In this document: piece after piece, positions 26,286 to 36,132 of the stretch | Layout: every line of letters starts with the position of its first letter | Position numbering within the stretch: the first letter of the stretch is position 1 | The notes under the pieces: generated by a model | Told to the model about the DNA's origin: nothing | Seen by the model: the letters and a program-made list of their open reading frames with translations, nothing else | Database searches by the model: none | Translations under genes and position numbers: made by a program | From: Pedococcus badiiscoriae | GTDB lineage: Bacteria > Actinomycetota > Actinomycetes > Actinomycetales > Dermatophilaceae | Length of the DNA: 64,000 bases | Assembly (NCBI RefSeq): GCF_013408925.1 | Contig: NZ_JACCAB010000001.1 | Coordinates: 2,604,001 to 2,668,000 of the forward strand | Direction of reading: 5' to 3'

Positions 26286-28451
26286 ATGGAAATCTGGCCC
26301 GGCAAGTCCTACCCCCTCGGCGCCACCTATGACGGGACCGGCGTGAACTTCGCGCTGTTCTCCGAGGTGGCCACCAAGGTCGAGCTCTGCCTGATCGACG
26401 ACGAGGGGGCGGAGACCCGCGTGGAGCTGCCCGAGGTGGACGGGTTCGTGTGGCACGCCTACCTGCCGGGGGTGCAGCCCGGACAACGCTACGGCTACCG
26501 CGTCCACGGTCCCTACGACCCGGCCAACGGCCACCGCTGCAACCCGCAGAAGCTGCTGCTGGACCCCTACGCGAAGGCGATCGACGGTCAGCCCGACGGC
26601 GACCAGTCGCTGTTCTCCTACGACTTCGACGCGCCCAGCGACGACCCGGCCAAGGCCAACGTCGACGACAGCCTCGGCCACACGATGACCGGCGTCGTCA
26701 TCAACCCCTTCTTCGACTGGGGCCAGGACCGCCTCCCGCGCCACGAGTACCACAACACGGTCATCTACGAAGCCCACGTCAAGGGCCTCACCGAGACCCA
26801 TCCCGACATCCCCGAGGAGATCCGCGGCACCTACGCCGGCATCGCCCACCCGGTGATCATCGAGCACCTCAAGGCGCTGGGCATCACGGCCATCGAGCTG
26901 ATGCCGGTGCACCAGTTCGTCAACGACTTCACCCTGCGCGACAAGGGCCTGTCGAACTACTGGGGCTACAACACCATCGGGTTCCTCGCGCCGCACAACG
27001 GGTACGCGGCCTACGGCACCCGCGGCGAGCAGGTGGCCGAGTTCAAGGGCATGGTGAAGGCGCTCCACGAGGCGGGCATCGAGGTCATCCTCGACGTCGT
27101 CTACAACCACACCGCCGAGGGCAACCAGCTCGGCCCCACGATCTGCTTCCGCGGCATCGACAACGCCGCGTACTACCGGCTCGTCGACGATGACAAGGCG
27201 CACTACTACGACACCACCGGCACCGGCAACAGCCTGCTGATGCGCCACCCGCACGTGCTCCAGCTGATCATGGACTCGCTTCGCTACTGGGTCACCGAGA
27301 TGCACGTGGACGGGTTCAGGTTCGACCTCGCGGCGACGCTGGCCCGCCAGTTCCACGAGGTCGACAAGCTCTCGGCGTTCTTCGACCTCGTCCAGCAGGA
27401 TCCGGTGGTCAGCCAGGTCAAGCTGATCGCCGAGCCGTGGGACGTCGGCGACGGCGGCTACCAGGTCGGCAACTTCCCGCCGCTGTGGACCGAGTGGAAC
27501 GGCAAGTACCGCGACACCGTCCGTGACTTCTGGCGTGGTGAGAGCGCCACCCTGGGCGAGTTCGCCTCACGCCTCACCGGCTCGAGCGACCTGTACGAGC
27601 ACAGCGGTCGCAAGCCGATCGCCTCGATCAACTTCGTCACCGCCCACGACGGCTTCACGTTGCGAGACCTGGTGTCCTACAACGAGAAGCACAACGAGGC
27701 CAACGGCGAGGGCAACAACGACGGCGAGAGCCACAACCGGTCCTGGAACTGTGGCGTCGAGGGCCCGACCAAGGACAAGAAGGTCAACGCGCTCCGACTG
27801 CGCCAGCAGCGCAACATGCTCGCGACCCTCCTGCTCTCCCAGGGGGTGCCGATGCTCCTGCACGGGGACGAACTCGGTCGCACCCAGGGCGGCAACAACA
27901 ACGGCTACTGCCAGGACAACGAGGTCTCCTGGATCGACTGGGACCTCGACCAGGACCAGCTCGACCTGATCGCGTTCACGCAGCGGCTGGTCGAGCTGCG
28001 TCGCGACCACCCGGTCTTCCGCCGCCGTCGGTTCTTTGCCGGGTCGGCAGACCACGGGGGCGAGAGCGCCGTGGGCGACATCGCGTGGTTCGAGCCGGGC
28101 GGCAACCACATGGACGAGGACTCCTGGGCCAACGGCTACGCCCGCTCGATGATGGTGTTCCTCAACGGACAGAGCATCCCCGAGCCCGACACCCGCGGTC
28201 AGCAGACCATCGACGACCACTTCCTGGTGATCTTCAACGGCCACGACGACGGGCTGCCCTTCGTCCTGCCCGGCAAGGAGTACGGCGAGCGCTGGGTGAC
28301 GGAGCTGGACACCTCCGCGCAGGCGGTCGAGGCCACGGAGTACGAGCCGGGCGCCAAGGTGACGGCCAACGGCCGCAGTGTCGTGGTCCTTCGCTGTCCT
28401 CGTCCGGTCACCGCCGGATCGCCCGCTGGAGCGGCCGCCGCCCGCCGATGA
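26286..28451 (+). CDS. glgX: glycogen debranching enzyme GlgX
   Basis: A GH13 isoamylase-type enzyme that removes short maltooligosaccharide branches from glycogen. 721 residues, the normal length. N-terminal CBM48 (GATYDGTGVNFALFSEVATKVELCL); catalytic nucleophile in FRFDLAATL near 345, acid/base in LIAEPWDVG near 382, third acid in TAHDGFTLRDL near 455. First gene of an operon with treY and treZ (4-base overlaps), so chains it frees can be converted directly to trehalose. Confidence 0.96.
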   Translation: MEIWPGKSYPLGATYDGTGVNFALFSEVATKVELCLIDDEGAETRVELPEVDGFVWHAYLPGVQPGQRYGYRVHGPYDPANGHRCNPQKLLLDPYAKAIDGQPDGDQSLFSYDFDAPSDDPAKANVDDSLGHTMTGVVINPFFDWGQDRLPRHEYHNTVIYEAHVKGLTETHPDIPEEIRGTYAGIAHPVIIEHLKALGITAIELMPVHQFVNDFTLRDKGLSNYWGYNTIGFLAPHNGYAAYGTRGEQVAEFKGMVKALHEAGIEVILDVVYNHTAEGNQLGPTICFRGIDNAAYYRLVDDDKAHYYDTTGTGNSLLMRHPHVLQLIMDSLRYWVTEMHVDGFRFDLAATLARQFHEVDKLSAFFDLVQQDPVVSQVKLIAEPWDVGDGGYQVGNFPPLWTEWNGKYRDTVRDFWRGESATLGEFASRLTGSSDLYEHSGRKPIASINFVTAHDGFTLRDLVSYNEKHNEANGEGNNDGESHNRSWNCGVEGPTKDKKVNALRLRQQRNMLATLLLSQGVPMLLHGDELGRTQGGNNNGYCQDNEVSWIDWDLDQDQLDLIAFTQRLVELRRDHPVFRRRRFFAGSADHGGESAVGDIAWFEPGGNHMDEDSWANGYARSMMVFLNGQSIPEPDTRGQQTIDDHFLVIFNGHDDGLPFVLPGKEYGERWVTELDTSAQAVEATEYEPGAKVTANGRSVVVLRCPRPVTAGSPAGAAAARR

Positions 28452-30955
28452 ACGAAAGGCAGACAGGTATGCCGAGTGGTGCAGCGCCGCACCGGCCGGG
28501 ACCCGGGCGGGTCGTGCCGTCCGCGACCTACCGGCTTCAGGTCCAGCCCGACTTCACCTTCGGGGATGCCGCCGACCAGGCCGACTACCTGGCGGCACTG
28601 GGGATCTCACACGTCTACCTGTCGCCCATCCTGGCTGCGGCCCCCGGGTCGGTGCACGGCTACGACGTCGTGAGTCACGAGTTCCTCAACGAGGAGCTCG
28701 GTGGGTCGGCAGGCTTCGACCGCCTGACGACCCAGCTGCGCACCCTCGGGCTCGGCGCCGTGGTCGACGTCGTCCCCAACCACATGACGACTCCGACACC
28801 GGCCTCGCTCAACCACCCCTGGTGGTTCCTGCTGCGGGACGGGCGTGAGTCCGACCACGCGCACTGGTTCGACGTGGACTGGGAGGCCGAGGACGGTCGG
28901 GTGCTCGTCCCGGTCCTCGGCCAGCCCCTGGAGTCGGCGCTCGCCGCCGGCGAGCTGACCGTCGAGACCGGGGTTGGCCCGCACGGCCACGAGACGGTGC
29001 TGCGCTACTACGACCACGTGTTCCCCGTCAGGCCCGGGACGGAGTCACTCGAGCTCCCAGAACTCGTCGCGGCGCAGCACTATCGGCTCTGCGACTGGCG
29101 CGAGGGCGGCAGCCGGCTCAACTACCGGCGGTTCTTCGACGTGACCACCCTGGCGGCCGTCCGGGTGGAGGACGACGACGTCTTCGACCACACGCACCGT
29201 CTGCTCCTGGAGGAGTTCCGGGTCGGCACGATCGACGGGTTCAGGATCGACCACCCCGACGGCCTGGCCGATCCGGGCCGGTACCTCGCGCGCCTGGCCG
29301 ACGCGACCGGCGACGCCTGGGTCGTGGCGGAGAAGATCCTCGAGGGCGACGAGCAGCTGCCCGACGACTGGCGCTGCGCGGGGACGACCGGCTACGACAC
29401 CCTGCTCCGCGTCCAGCAGGTCTTCGTCGACCGAGCCGGTGAGCAGCCCCTGACCGAGCTGCTCACCGAGCTCGGTGGTGAGCAGGCAGACCTGCACGAG
29501 CTCGTGTCGGCGGCCAAGGAGCAGGTCGTCGCGCACGTGCAGGAGGCAGAGGTCAACCGGCTCATGCGACTGGCCGGGCGCATCCTCGTCGGTGAGGACC
29601 AGGACGCCCTGCGTCGTGGGCTCGAGGCGCTGCTCGTGTCGATGGACCGCTATCGCGCCTACCTGGTCCCCGGGCGCGCACCCGCGCCCGACCAGCTCGC
29701 CGTGCTGGCGCACGCCGAGGCGCGGGCTGCCGTGCTCCTGCCGGAGCACGACAGGGATGCGTTGGCGATGGTGGGCCAGCTCGCGGCGGGGGGACACCTG
29801 CCCGGCGCGCAGCCCGACACCCGTGGTGCCCAGCGCGAGTTCGTCGTGCGCTTCCAGCAGACCTGCGGACCGGTGATGGCCAAGGGCATCGAGGACACGG
29901 CCTTCTACCGGTACCCCCGCCTGACCGGGCTCAACGAGGTGGGCGGCGACCCCGGCCACCTCGGCGTCGTCCCCGACGAGCTGCATGCCTTCGCCAGCCG
30001 TCAGCTCGCCACCTGGCCGACCACGATGACGACGGCGTCGACCCACGACACCAAGCGCTCGGAGGACGTGCGCGCCCGGCTGTCCGTGGTCTCCGAGCTG
30101 CCGCAGGAGTGGGCGCAGTGGGTGCGCGAGGCCCGTGACCTGGCGGCTCCCCACCGGGGCACGCTGCTCGACGGCCCCACCGAGTACCTCCTGTGGCAGA
30201 CCGTCGTGGGTGCCTGGCCGATCAGCACGAGCCGGCTGCAGGCCTACGCCACCAAGGCGGTTCGCGAGGCCAAGCAGCACACGACCTGGACCGCGCCGGA
30301 CCCCGGGTACGAGGCCGACGTGGCCGCATTCGTCGAGGCGATGACGACCGACCCGGCCGTCACCGACCACGTGGGCCGTTGGGTCGAGCGGACCGCGCCG
30401 GCCGCCCGCGTGAACACCCTCGGACAGAAGCTGCTCCAGCTCGTCCTGCCCGGCGTCCCGGACGTCTACCAGGGCACCGAGCTGGTGGACCTCTCGCTCG
30501 TCGACCCCGACAACCGTCGGCCCGTCGACTACGCCTCGCGTCGTGCCCGACTCGCCCGGCTCGATGGCGGCGACCTGCCTCGCGACCTCGACGACGAGAA
30601 GCTGCTGCTCACCTCGCGAGCGCTGCGGCTGCGACATGCCCACCCCGAGTGGTTCACCGGCGACCACGCCACGTATGCCGCCGTCCCCACCTCGAGCGAG
30701 CACGCCCTCGCGGTCGGCCGCGGCGACGGCGAGGGAGTGCACGTCGTGACGGTCGTGACCCGCCTCAGCGAGGGACTGCGCTCCGCCGGCGGGTGGGGCG
30801 CGGCCACGGTCACGCTGCCCGACGGCGACTGGGTCGACCTCCTCGCACCTGGCTCAGACCGCCCGCCGCTGTCGGGCGAGGTCGAGCTGGAGGGCCTGCT
30901 GCGTGCCCTTCCGGTTGCCCTGCTGGTGCGGCATGGCAGCCTTGACCCGCGATGA
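28448..30955 (+). CDS. treY: maltooligosyl trehalose synthase TreY
   Basis: Rearranges the reducing-end alpha-1,4 bond of a maltooligosaccharide to alpha,alpha-1,1. 835 residues, slightly longer than most. N-terminus PSATYRLQVQPDFTFGDAADQADYLAALGISHVYLSP is the family start. Catalytic residues in FRIDHPDGLADP near 265, WVVAEKILEGDEQLP near 294, and STHDTKRSEDVRARL near 532. ATGA overlap with both neighbours. The ATG at 28448 fits the overlap; the frame open further upstream is antiparallel noise. Confidence 0.95.
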   Translation: MNERQTGMPSGAAPHRPGPGRVVPSATYRLQVQPDFTFGDAADQADYLAALGISHVYLSPILAAAPGSVHGYDVVSHEFLNEELGGSAGFDRLTTQLRTLGLGAVVDVVPNHMTTPTPASLNHPWWFLLRDGRESDHAHWFDVDWEAEDGRVLVPVLGQPLESALAAGELTVETGVGPHGHETVLRYYDHVFPVRPGTESLELPELVAAQHYRLCDWREGGSRLNYRRFFDVTTLAAVRVEDDDVFDHTHRLLLEEFRVGTIDGFRIDHPDGLADPGRYLARLADATGDAWVVAEKILEGDEQLPDDWRCAGTTGYDTLLRVQQVFVDRAGEQPLTELLTELGGEQADLHELVSAAKEQVVAHVQEAEVNRLMRLAGRILVGEDQDALRRGLEALLVSMDRYRAYLVPGRAPAPDQLAVLAHAEARAAVLLPEHDRDALAMVGQLAAGGHLPGAQPDTRGAQREFVVRFQQTCGPVMAKGIEDTAFYRYPRLTGLNEVGGDPGHLGVVPDELHAFASRQLATWPTTMTTASTHDTKRSEDVRARLSVVSELPQEWAQWVREARDLAAPHRGTLLDGPTEYLLWQTVVGAWPISTSRLQAYATKAVREAKQHTTWTAPDPGYEADVAAFVEAMTTDPAVTDHVGRWVERTAPAARVNTLGQKLLQLVLPGVPDVYQGTELVDLSLVDPDNRRPVDYASRRARLARLDGGDLPRDLDDEKLLLTSRALRLRHAHPEWFTGDHATYAAVPTSSEHALAVGRGDGEGVHVVTVVTRLSEGLRSAGGWGAATVTLPDGDWVDLLAPGSDRPPLSGEVELEGLLRALPVALLVRHGSLDPR

Positions 30956-32811
30956 ACACGGCTGACACAGACACCAAACTCCTGCCAGGACCAGAGATCA
31001 CGGTCTGGGCCCCCCACGCCCAGCAGGTGGAGGTGGAGTGGTCGGTCGACGACAGCGCGGCCCAGCGCTCGAGCATGGAGGCCAAGGGCGACGGCTGGTG
31101 GCGCTGGCAGGCGCCGGCGATGGCGGCATACCCGAGCCTTGACTATGGCTTCCGGATCGACGGTGGGCCGGCGACCCCGGACCCGCGGTCGCCCTGGCAG
31201 CCGCACGGAGTGCACGCCGAGAGCCGCTTCTTCGATGCCGGCCTGCACACCTGGCAGGACGCCACGTGGGCCGGACCCCAGCAGGGGGAAGGGGTGCTCG
31301 GCGGGGTGTTCTACGAGCTGCACGTGGGGACCTTCACCCCCGAAGGCACCCTCGATGCGGCCCACCACCGGTTGCAGCACCTCGTCGACCTCGGTGTCGA
31401 CGTGGTCGAGCTGATGCCGGTGGCGTCGTGGCCGGGGCGCTGGAACTGGGGCTACGACGGAGTCGGACCCTGGGCTGTCGACGAAGAGTACGGCGGCCCG
31501 GCGGCGCTCCAGCGGTTCGTCGACGCCTGCCACCGCCTGGGGCTCGGGGTCTGTCTCGACGTGGTCTACAACCACCTCGGGCCGGTGGGGAACTACCTGT
31601 CCCGGTTCGGGCCCTACTTCTCCGAGGTGCACCCGACACCGTGGGGCAACGGGTTCAACCTCGACGGCCCTGACAGCCTGCACGTGCGGCGATGGATCGT
31701 CGACAACGCCCTGCGATGGTTCGACGACTTCCACGTGGACGCACTGCGGCTCGACGCCGTCCACGAGCTGCATGACGACTCCGGACACCACCTGCTCGCC
31801 CAGCTCTCCGACGAGGTCGCGGCGCTGAGCGCACGACTGGGCCGCCCCCTCGACCTCGTGGCCGAGAGCGACCTCAACGACCCCCGCACCGTCACCCCCA
31901 CCGCGGACGGCGGCCAGGGCATGGACGCCCAGTGGGACGACGACGTGCACCACGCCCTGCACGTCACGCTGACCGGGGAGACCCAGGGCTACTACGGCGA
32001 CTTCGCCGGACACTGTCCGGCGATGCCCGACGCCGGACCGCTGGCGGTGCTGGCCAAGACGCTGACGAGGGCCTTCCTGCACGACGGCTCCTGGTCGAGC
32101 TTTCGCGGGGCGGAGTGGGGCGCACCCGTCGACCGCGCGCGAGTGGACGGGCGACGGTTCCTGGCCTACCTGCAGACCCACGACCAGGTGGGCAACCGGG
32201 CGTTGGGGGACCGCATCTCGGCGCTGGTCACCCCCGGGAGGCAGGCCATCGGCGCTGCGCTCTACCTCACCGGCCCCTTCACGCCGATGGTCTTCATGGG
32301 GGAGGAGTGGGGGGCCAGGACGCCGTTCCAGTTCTTCACCGACTTCGATGACCCGGCGATGAAGGAGGCCGTCACCGCAGGGCGGCGACGCGAGTTCGAA
32401 GCCCACGGCTGGGCTGCCCAGGACGTGCCGGACCCGCAGGACGAGCAGACGTTCCGTCGCTCACAGCTGAACTGGGCCGAGCTCCGCGGCGAGGGCAATG
32501 CGCGGATGCTTGCCTGGTACCGGGACCTGATCGCGTTGCGGCGCATGGAGTTCGACCTCAACAACGGGCAGCTGGACTCGGTCGCGGTGGAGTTCGACGA
32601 GGACGACGGCTGGCTGGTCATGCACCGAGGCGCCTTCCGCATCGTGGCGAACCTGGGAGCCTCGCGCTGGACGGTGCCCCTCGACGGCGAGCCGGGACAG
32701 GTCGTGCTCGCGTGGGAGCCCGAACAGACCCGGTTGCGCGGTGACGGGGTGCACCTGCCGCCCTTCACCGCGGCAGTCGTCCACATGGGTGAGCCGCTCA
32801 GGACTCCTTGA
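30952..32811 (+). CDS. treZ: malto-oligosyltrehalose trehalohydrolase TreZ
   Basis: Releases trehalose from maltooligosyl-trehalose. 619 residues. N-terminal beta domain (ITVWAPHAQQVEVEWSVDD); GH13 barrel with LRLDAVHEL near 265 (nucleophile), DLVAESDLNDPR near 303 (acid/base) and QTHDQVGNRALGDRI near 408. A GEEW (MVFMGEEWGARTPFQFFTDF) region is typical of TreZ. The 3' end overlaps the convergent tesB gene by 14 bases. Confidence 0.95.
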   Translation: MNTADTDTKLLPGPEITVWAPHAQQVEVEWSVDDSAAQRSSMEAKGDGWWRWQAPAMAAYPSLDYGFRIDGGPATPDPRSPWQPHGVHAESRFFDAGLHTWQDATWAGPQQGEGVLGGVFYELHVGTFTPEGTLDAAHHRLQHLVDLGVDVVELMPVASWPGRWNWGYDGVGPWAVDEEYGGPAALQRFVDACHRLGLGVCLDVVYNHLGPVGNYLSRFGPYFSEVHPTPWGNGFNLDGPDSLHVRRWIVDNALRWFDDFHVDALRLDAVHELHDDSGHHLLAQLSDEVAALSARLGRPLDLVAESDLNDPRTVTPTADGGQGMDAQWDDDVHHALHVTLTGETQGYYGDFAGHCPAMPDAGPLAVLAKTLTRAFLHDGSWSSFRGAEWGAPVDRARVDGRRFLAYLQTHDQVGNRALGDRISALVTPGRQAIGAALYLTGPFTPMVFMGEEWGARTPFQFFTDFDDPAMKEAVTAGRRREFEAHGWAAQDVPDPQDEQTFRRSQLNWAELRGEGNARMLAWYRDLIALRRMEFDLNNGQLDSVAVEFDEDDGWLVMHRGAFRIVANLGASRWTVPLDGEPGQVVLAWEPEQTRLRGDGVHLPPFTAAVVHMGEPLRTP

Positions 32812-33745
32812 CGCGGACCATGCCCTCCTGGGCGACGGTGGCGACGAGGGTGCCGTCGGCGGCGAACATGCGCCCGATGCCCAGTCCTCGTCCGCCGGAG
32901 GCCGACGGCGACTCCTGGCTGTAGAGGATCCACTCGTCGGCCCGCACCGGGCGGTGGAACCACATGGCGTGGTCGAGGCTGGCCGGGCGGAGCCGACGGT
33001 CGGTCCAGGTCAGACCGTGCCGGCGGATGACGGGCTCCAGCAGGGTGTAGTCGGAGGCATAGGCCAGGACTGCCGCGTGGACCAGCGGGTCGTCGGGCAG
33101 CCGGCCCAGCGCCTTCATCCAGACGCTCTGGTGGGCCACCAGCTCCGGACCGGCCGCGAGGAAGAGGTTGTTCTCGACGTGCCGGTGCTCGATCGGACGG
33201 TTGGTGAGGTGGCGGGCGCCCGGGTGGTCGATGCCGTCGAGCTCCTCGGCCAGGGATCGAAGGTCGTCGGGACCCGGGACCTCGGGCATGGGGTCCTGGT
33301 GGTCCAGTCCGTCGGAGGCCTCCTGGAAGGACGTGATCATCGACAGGATCGGCAGGCCGTCCTGGATCGCATGGACCCGGCGGGTCGAGAAGGAGTTGCC
33401 GTCGCGCATCCGCTCCACCGCGAACCGGATCGGCTTGGTGTCGTCACCCGGCCGCATGAAGTACCCGTGCAGGGAGTGGATCCGGCGCGGCCCGTCGCCG
33501 TCGTCGATGTCCTGCATCGTCCGACCGGCGGCCATCACGCACTGCGCGAGCACCTGTCCGCCGAAGACCCGGCCGTGCGGCATCCGCTGGCTGCGTCCGA
33601 GGAACACGGTGGCACCGGACTCGCCGAAGTCGGCCCGGTCGCCGACTCCCTCGACGGTGATCCTCGCGGTACCCAGCTCCTCGAGGTCGAGGGTGTCCAG
33701 CAGGTCGGCCAGCGGGTCGAAGTCAGGAGAGCTCTCGTCGGTCAC
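32798..33745 (-). CDS. tesB: acyl-CoA thioesterase II (TesB)
   Basis: Hydrolyses medium- and long-chain acyl-CoA. 315 residues, double hot-dog. First half: RVFGGQVLAQCVMAAGRTM and RIHSLHGYFMRPGDDTKPIRFAVERMRDGNSFSTRRVHA; second half: LTWTDRRLRPASLDHAMWFHRPVRADEWILYSQESPSASGGRGLGIGRMF, containing the catalytic Asp and the Ser/Gln pair region. No operon partner on its strand; the next gene, MocR, starts 80+ bases away with its end facing the tesB start. Confidence 0.93.
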   Translation of the reverse strand: MTDESSPDFDPLADLLDTLDLEELGTARITVEGVGDRADFGESGATVFLGRSQRMPHGRVFGGQVLAQCVMAAGRTMQDIDDGDGPRRIHSLHGYFMRPGDDTKPIRFAVERMRDGNSFSTRRVHAIQDGLPILSMITSFQEASDGLDHQDPMPEVPGPDDLRSLAEELDGIDHPGARHLTNRPIEHRHVENNLFLAAGPELVAHQSVWMKALGRLPDDPLVHAAVLAYASDYTLLEPVIRRHGLTWTDRRLRPASLDHAMWFHRPVRADEWILYSQESPSASGGRGLGIGRMFAADGTLVATVAQEGMVRVKES

Positions 33746-33832
33746 GCACCGACCCTAGCCGGACGCCGTCCCCGCTCACGCACCAGATCGGATGCAGCCC
33801 GGGGCCAGTCAGGGCCAGTCCGGCCCTCGCGC

Positions 33833-35284
33833 TCACGCGACGAGCGGCGTCCGGCCCTGTCGGGTGGGTCGCGCCGACTGTGCGTCCGCCCAGGCCAGCG
33901 CCAGGCGTTCGACGGCCTGGTCGATCACCTCGGGGGAGTGGCCGGTGAAAGGCAGTCGCAGGTACCGTTCCATCCCGCCCTCGACCGCGAACTGCGCGCC
34001 CGGGGCCAGGACGAGGCCGCGTTGGTCGGCCGCCGCACACAGCGGCGTGGACAGGGCCTCCGGCAGCTCGACCCACAGGCAGAGCCCTCCTTCCGGCAGG
34101 CGAAACTGCCACTGCGGCAGGCGATCTCGCAGTGCGCTGACGAGAGCGTCACGACTGGAGACGATGGCGGACCGACGCTCGGCGAGGACCTGTTCGCGAC
34201 GGGCCAACAGGTCGGTCAGCACGAGCTGTTCGAGGACCGGGGCACCGAGGTCGAGGGTCAGCCGAGCGCTGACCAGGGCCGCCATCAGGTCGCGCGGCGC
34301 GCGGATCCAGCCGATGCGCAGGCCACCCCAGTAGGACTTGCTCGCCCCGCCCAGAGTGACCGTGCGCGGGTGGTGCGCGGCCAGCGGCCGCGGCATGACC
34401 AGCCCCGGGTCGTGCGCCAGGTCGACCAGCGTCTCGTCGACGATCCCGACCGTGTGCGTGCCGGCGAGCGCGTCGGCGAGGCCGGCTCGCTGCTCCTCGG
34501 ACATCAGGGCGCCGGTGGGGTTGTGGAAGTCGGGGATGAGGTAGGCCGCCCGGGGAGCGGTCTGGCGCAACGCGGCGTCGGCAGCCTCGACGTCCCACCC
34601 GTCCCGGTCGAGTGGCAGCGCCACGGCACGGGCGCCGGAGCGACGCAGCGTGTCGATGGCGTTGGGGTAGGTCGGGCTCTCGAGCAGGACGCGGTCGCCG
34701 GGGGAGAGCAGGGCGCGCGCGGTCACGGCCAGCCCGGCCAGCGCTCCGCTGGTCACCATGATCTGGTCGGGGGTGGTGGCCAGCCCCCGCTCGGTGTACT
34801 GGTCCGCCAGGGCCTCGCGCAGGCTGGTCAGCCCCAGAGGGTGGTAGCCCGTGCCCGTGAGGTAGCGGGGCAGCTCGAGCACGGCGCGCTCGTAGGCCGC
34901 GACCGTCCCACCGGGGGCGCTCATGGAGGCGCAGGTCAGGTCCACCACGTCGCCGACGAGCTGGTCCGACGTCGGCTGCAGGGCCGTGCCCTGGCGGCGG
35001 CCGGGTCCTTCACCCGGCAGTGCCGCCACGCTCCCCGAGCCCTGGCGGGAGGCGAGGTACCCGCGGTCGCGCAGGTCGGCATACGCACGGGTGACGGTCG
35101 TGCGGCTGACGCCCAGGGCAGTGGTGAGGTCTCGCTCGCTGGGCAGCCGCGTCCCGACCGGGACGCGTCCGTCGGCCACGAGCAGCCGGAGGGCATCGGC
35201 GAGGCCGCGATACGCGGGCGTCGTCTCCAGGGCGGCGCCGAGCATGGGCACGAGTCGAGAGGCGGAGATGCTTCGCGTCACCAT
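33833..35284 (-). CDS. MocR-type (GntR-HTH plus aminotransferase domain) regulator
   Basis: The protein has 483 residues. GntR winged helix near 15-80 (GTRLPSERDLTTALGVSRTTVTRAYADLRDRGYLASRQGSG), then a linker and a fold-type I aminotransferase domain. The PLP lysine is visible in TLGGASKSYWGGLRIGW near 315; LIPDFHNPTG and GIVDETLVDL are the other cofactor-site segments. It is divergent from a YczE-type membrane gene; in Brevibacillus brevis the MocR protein YczR regulates yczE, so this is the likely target. An ATG at 35284 follows the intergenic repeats; the frame open to 35326 crosses them and is not preferred. Confidence 0.9.
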   Translation of the reverse strand: MVTRSISASRLVPMLGAALETTPAYRGLADALRLLVADGRVPVGTRLPSERDLTTALGVSRTTVTRAYADLRDRGYLASRQGSGSVAALPGEGPGRRQGTALQPTSDQLVGDVVDLTCASMSAPGGTVAAYERAVLELPRYLTGTGYHPLGLTSLREALADQYTERGLATTPDQIMVTSGALAGLAVTARALLSPGDRVLLESPTYPNAIDTLRRSGARAVALPLDRDGWDVEAADAALRQTAPRAAYLIPDFHNPTGALMSEEQRAGLADALAGTHTVGIVDETLVDLAHDPGLVMPRPLAAHHPRTVTLGGASKSYWGGLRIGWIRAPRDLMAALVSARLTLDLGAPVLEQLVLTDLLARREQVLAERRSAIVSSRDALVSALRDRLPQWQFRLPEGGLCLWVELPEALSTPLCAAADQRGLVLAPGAQFAVEGGMERYLRLPFTGHSPEVIDQAVERLALAWADAQSARPTRQGRTPLVA

Positions 35285-35302
35285 GCAGACCACTTTTGCA
35301 CA

Positions 35303-35337
35303 ATTGGCTATGGAAGAACAGACCAATAGAGGCCAAT
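35303..35337. promoter_or_regulatory. possible MocR operator (ATTGG repeats)
   Basis: Between the divergent genes there is one ATTGG at 35303-35307 and two CCAAT at 35323-35327 and 35333-35337. The last two form a 10-base-spaced direct repeat ATTGG(C/T)CT on the minus strand. Mixed direct and inverted repeats are the known arrangement for MocR regulators. Confidence 0.55.
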
Positions 35338-35346
35338 CTGGGGAAC

Positions 35347-36132
35347 GTGACCCGAACCAGCCCTACCTCGATGACCCCGCTGGAGCAGCTGCGCGCCGGA
35401 CGGACCATGAGGCGGCTCACCCAGCTCGCTGTGGGCCTCACGCTGTACGGCGTCTCGATGGGCATGATGCTGCGCTCAGGTCTGGGGCTCGACCCGTGGG
35501 ACGTCTTCCACTACGGGATCGCCCAGCACCTGCCGGTCAGCTTCGGCACCGTGGTGATCATCGTGGGAGTGGCGGTGCTGCTGCTGTGGATCCCGCTGCG
35601 GCAGTGGCCGGGGCTCGGCACGATCGCCAACGTCATCGTGATCGGCGTGGCCACCGACGGCACCCTCGCGCTGCTCTCCGCGCCCGGCGCCATGGTCGCC
35701 CGGGTCGCGTTGCTGCTCGGCGGGATCGTGCTCAACGGCCTGGCAGGCGCGCTCTACATCGGGAGCCAGTTCGGTCCCGGACCCAGGGACGGCCTGATGA
35801 CGGGGCTCGTGCGGCGCTCCGGAGGCAGCATCCGAGTGGTGCGCACCAGCATCGAGCTCACGGTCCTGATCGTGGGCTGGCTCATGGGAGGCGTCGTGGG
35901 CCTCGGCACGATCCTGTATGCCGTCTTGATCGGCCCCGTGGTCCAGGTGTTCCTGCCGATCTTCACGGTGCCGCTCGGCACCCACGGGTCAGGCGTCCAG
36001 CGCCAGCACGAAGGGGAGCACTCCGCTGGCGCCGGCCCGGCGCAGGGCGGCGGCGGCGACGGTGAGGGTCCAGCGCGAGCTGGCGATGTCGTCGACGAGC
36101 AGGACGGGGCCGTCGAGCCGCTGCAGCGCTGA
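35347..36132 (+). CDS. yczE: YczE/YyaS/YitT family membrane protein
   Basis: The protein has 261 residues in the open frame, with five helices from about 25 to 210 (LTQLAVGLTLYGVSMGMMLRSGLGLDPWDVFHYGIA at the front; DGLMTGL loop; ILYAVLIGPVVQVFLPIF last). The natural protein should end near GTHG, but no stop is present and the frame runs ~45 codons more as a Gly/Glu/Ala-rich tail antisense to the end of recQ. The family is loosely linked to vitamin B6 or membrane transport through its regulator. GTG start at 35347; ATGs at 35296 and 35371 are alternatives. Confidence 0.85.
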   Translation: MTRTSPTSMTPLEQLRAGRTMRRLTQLAVGLTLYGVSMGMMLRSGLGLDPWDVFHYGIAQHLPVSFGTVVIIVGVAVLLLWIPLRQWPGLGTIANVIVIGVATDGTLALLSAPGAMVARVALLLGGIVLNGLAGALYIGSQFGPGPRDGLMTGLVRRSGGSIRVVRTSIELTVLIVGWLMGGVVGLGTILYAVLIGPVVQVFLPIFTVPLGTHGSGVQRQHEGEHSAGAGPAQGGGGDGEGPARAGDVVDEQDGAVEPLQR

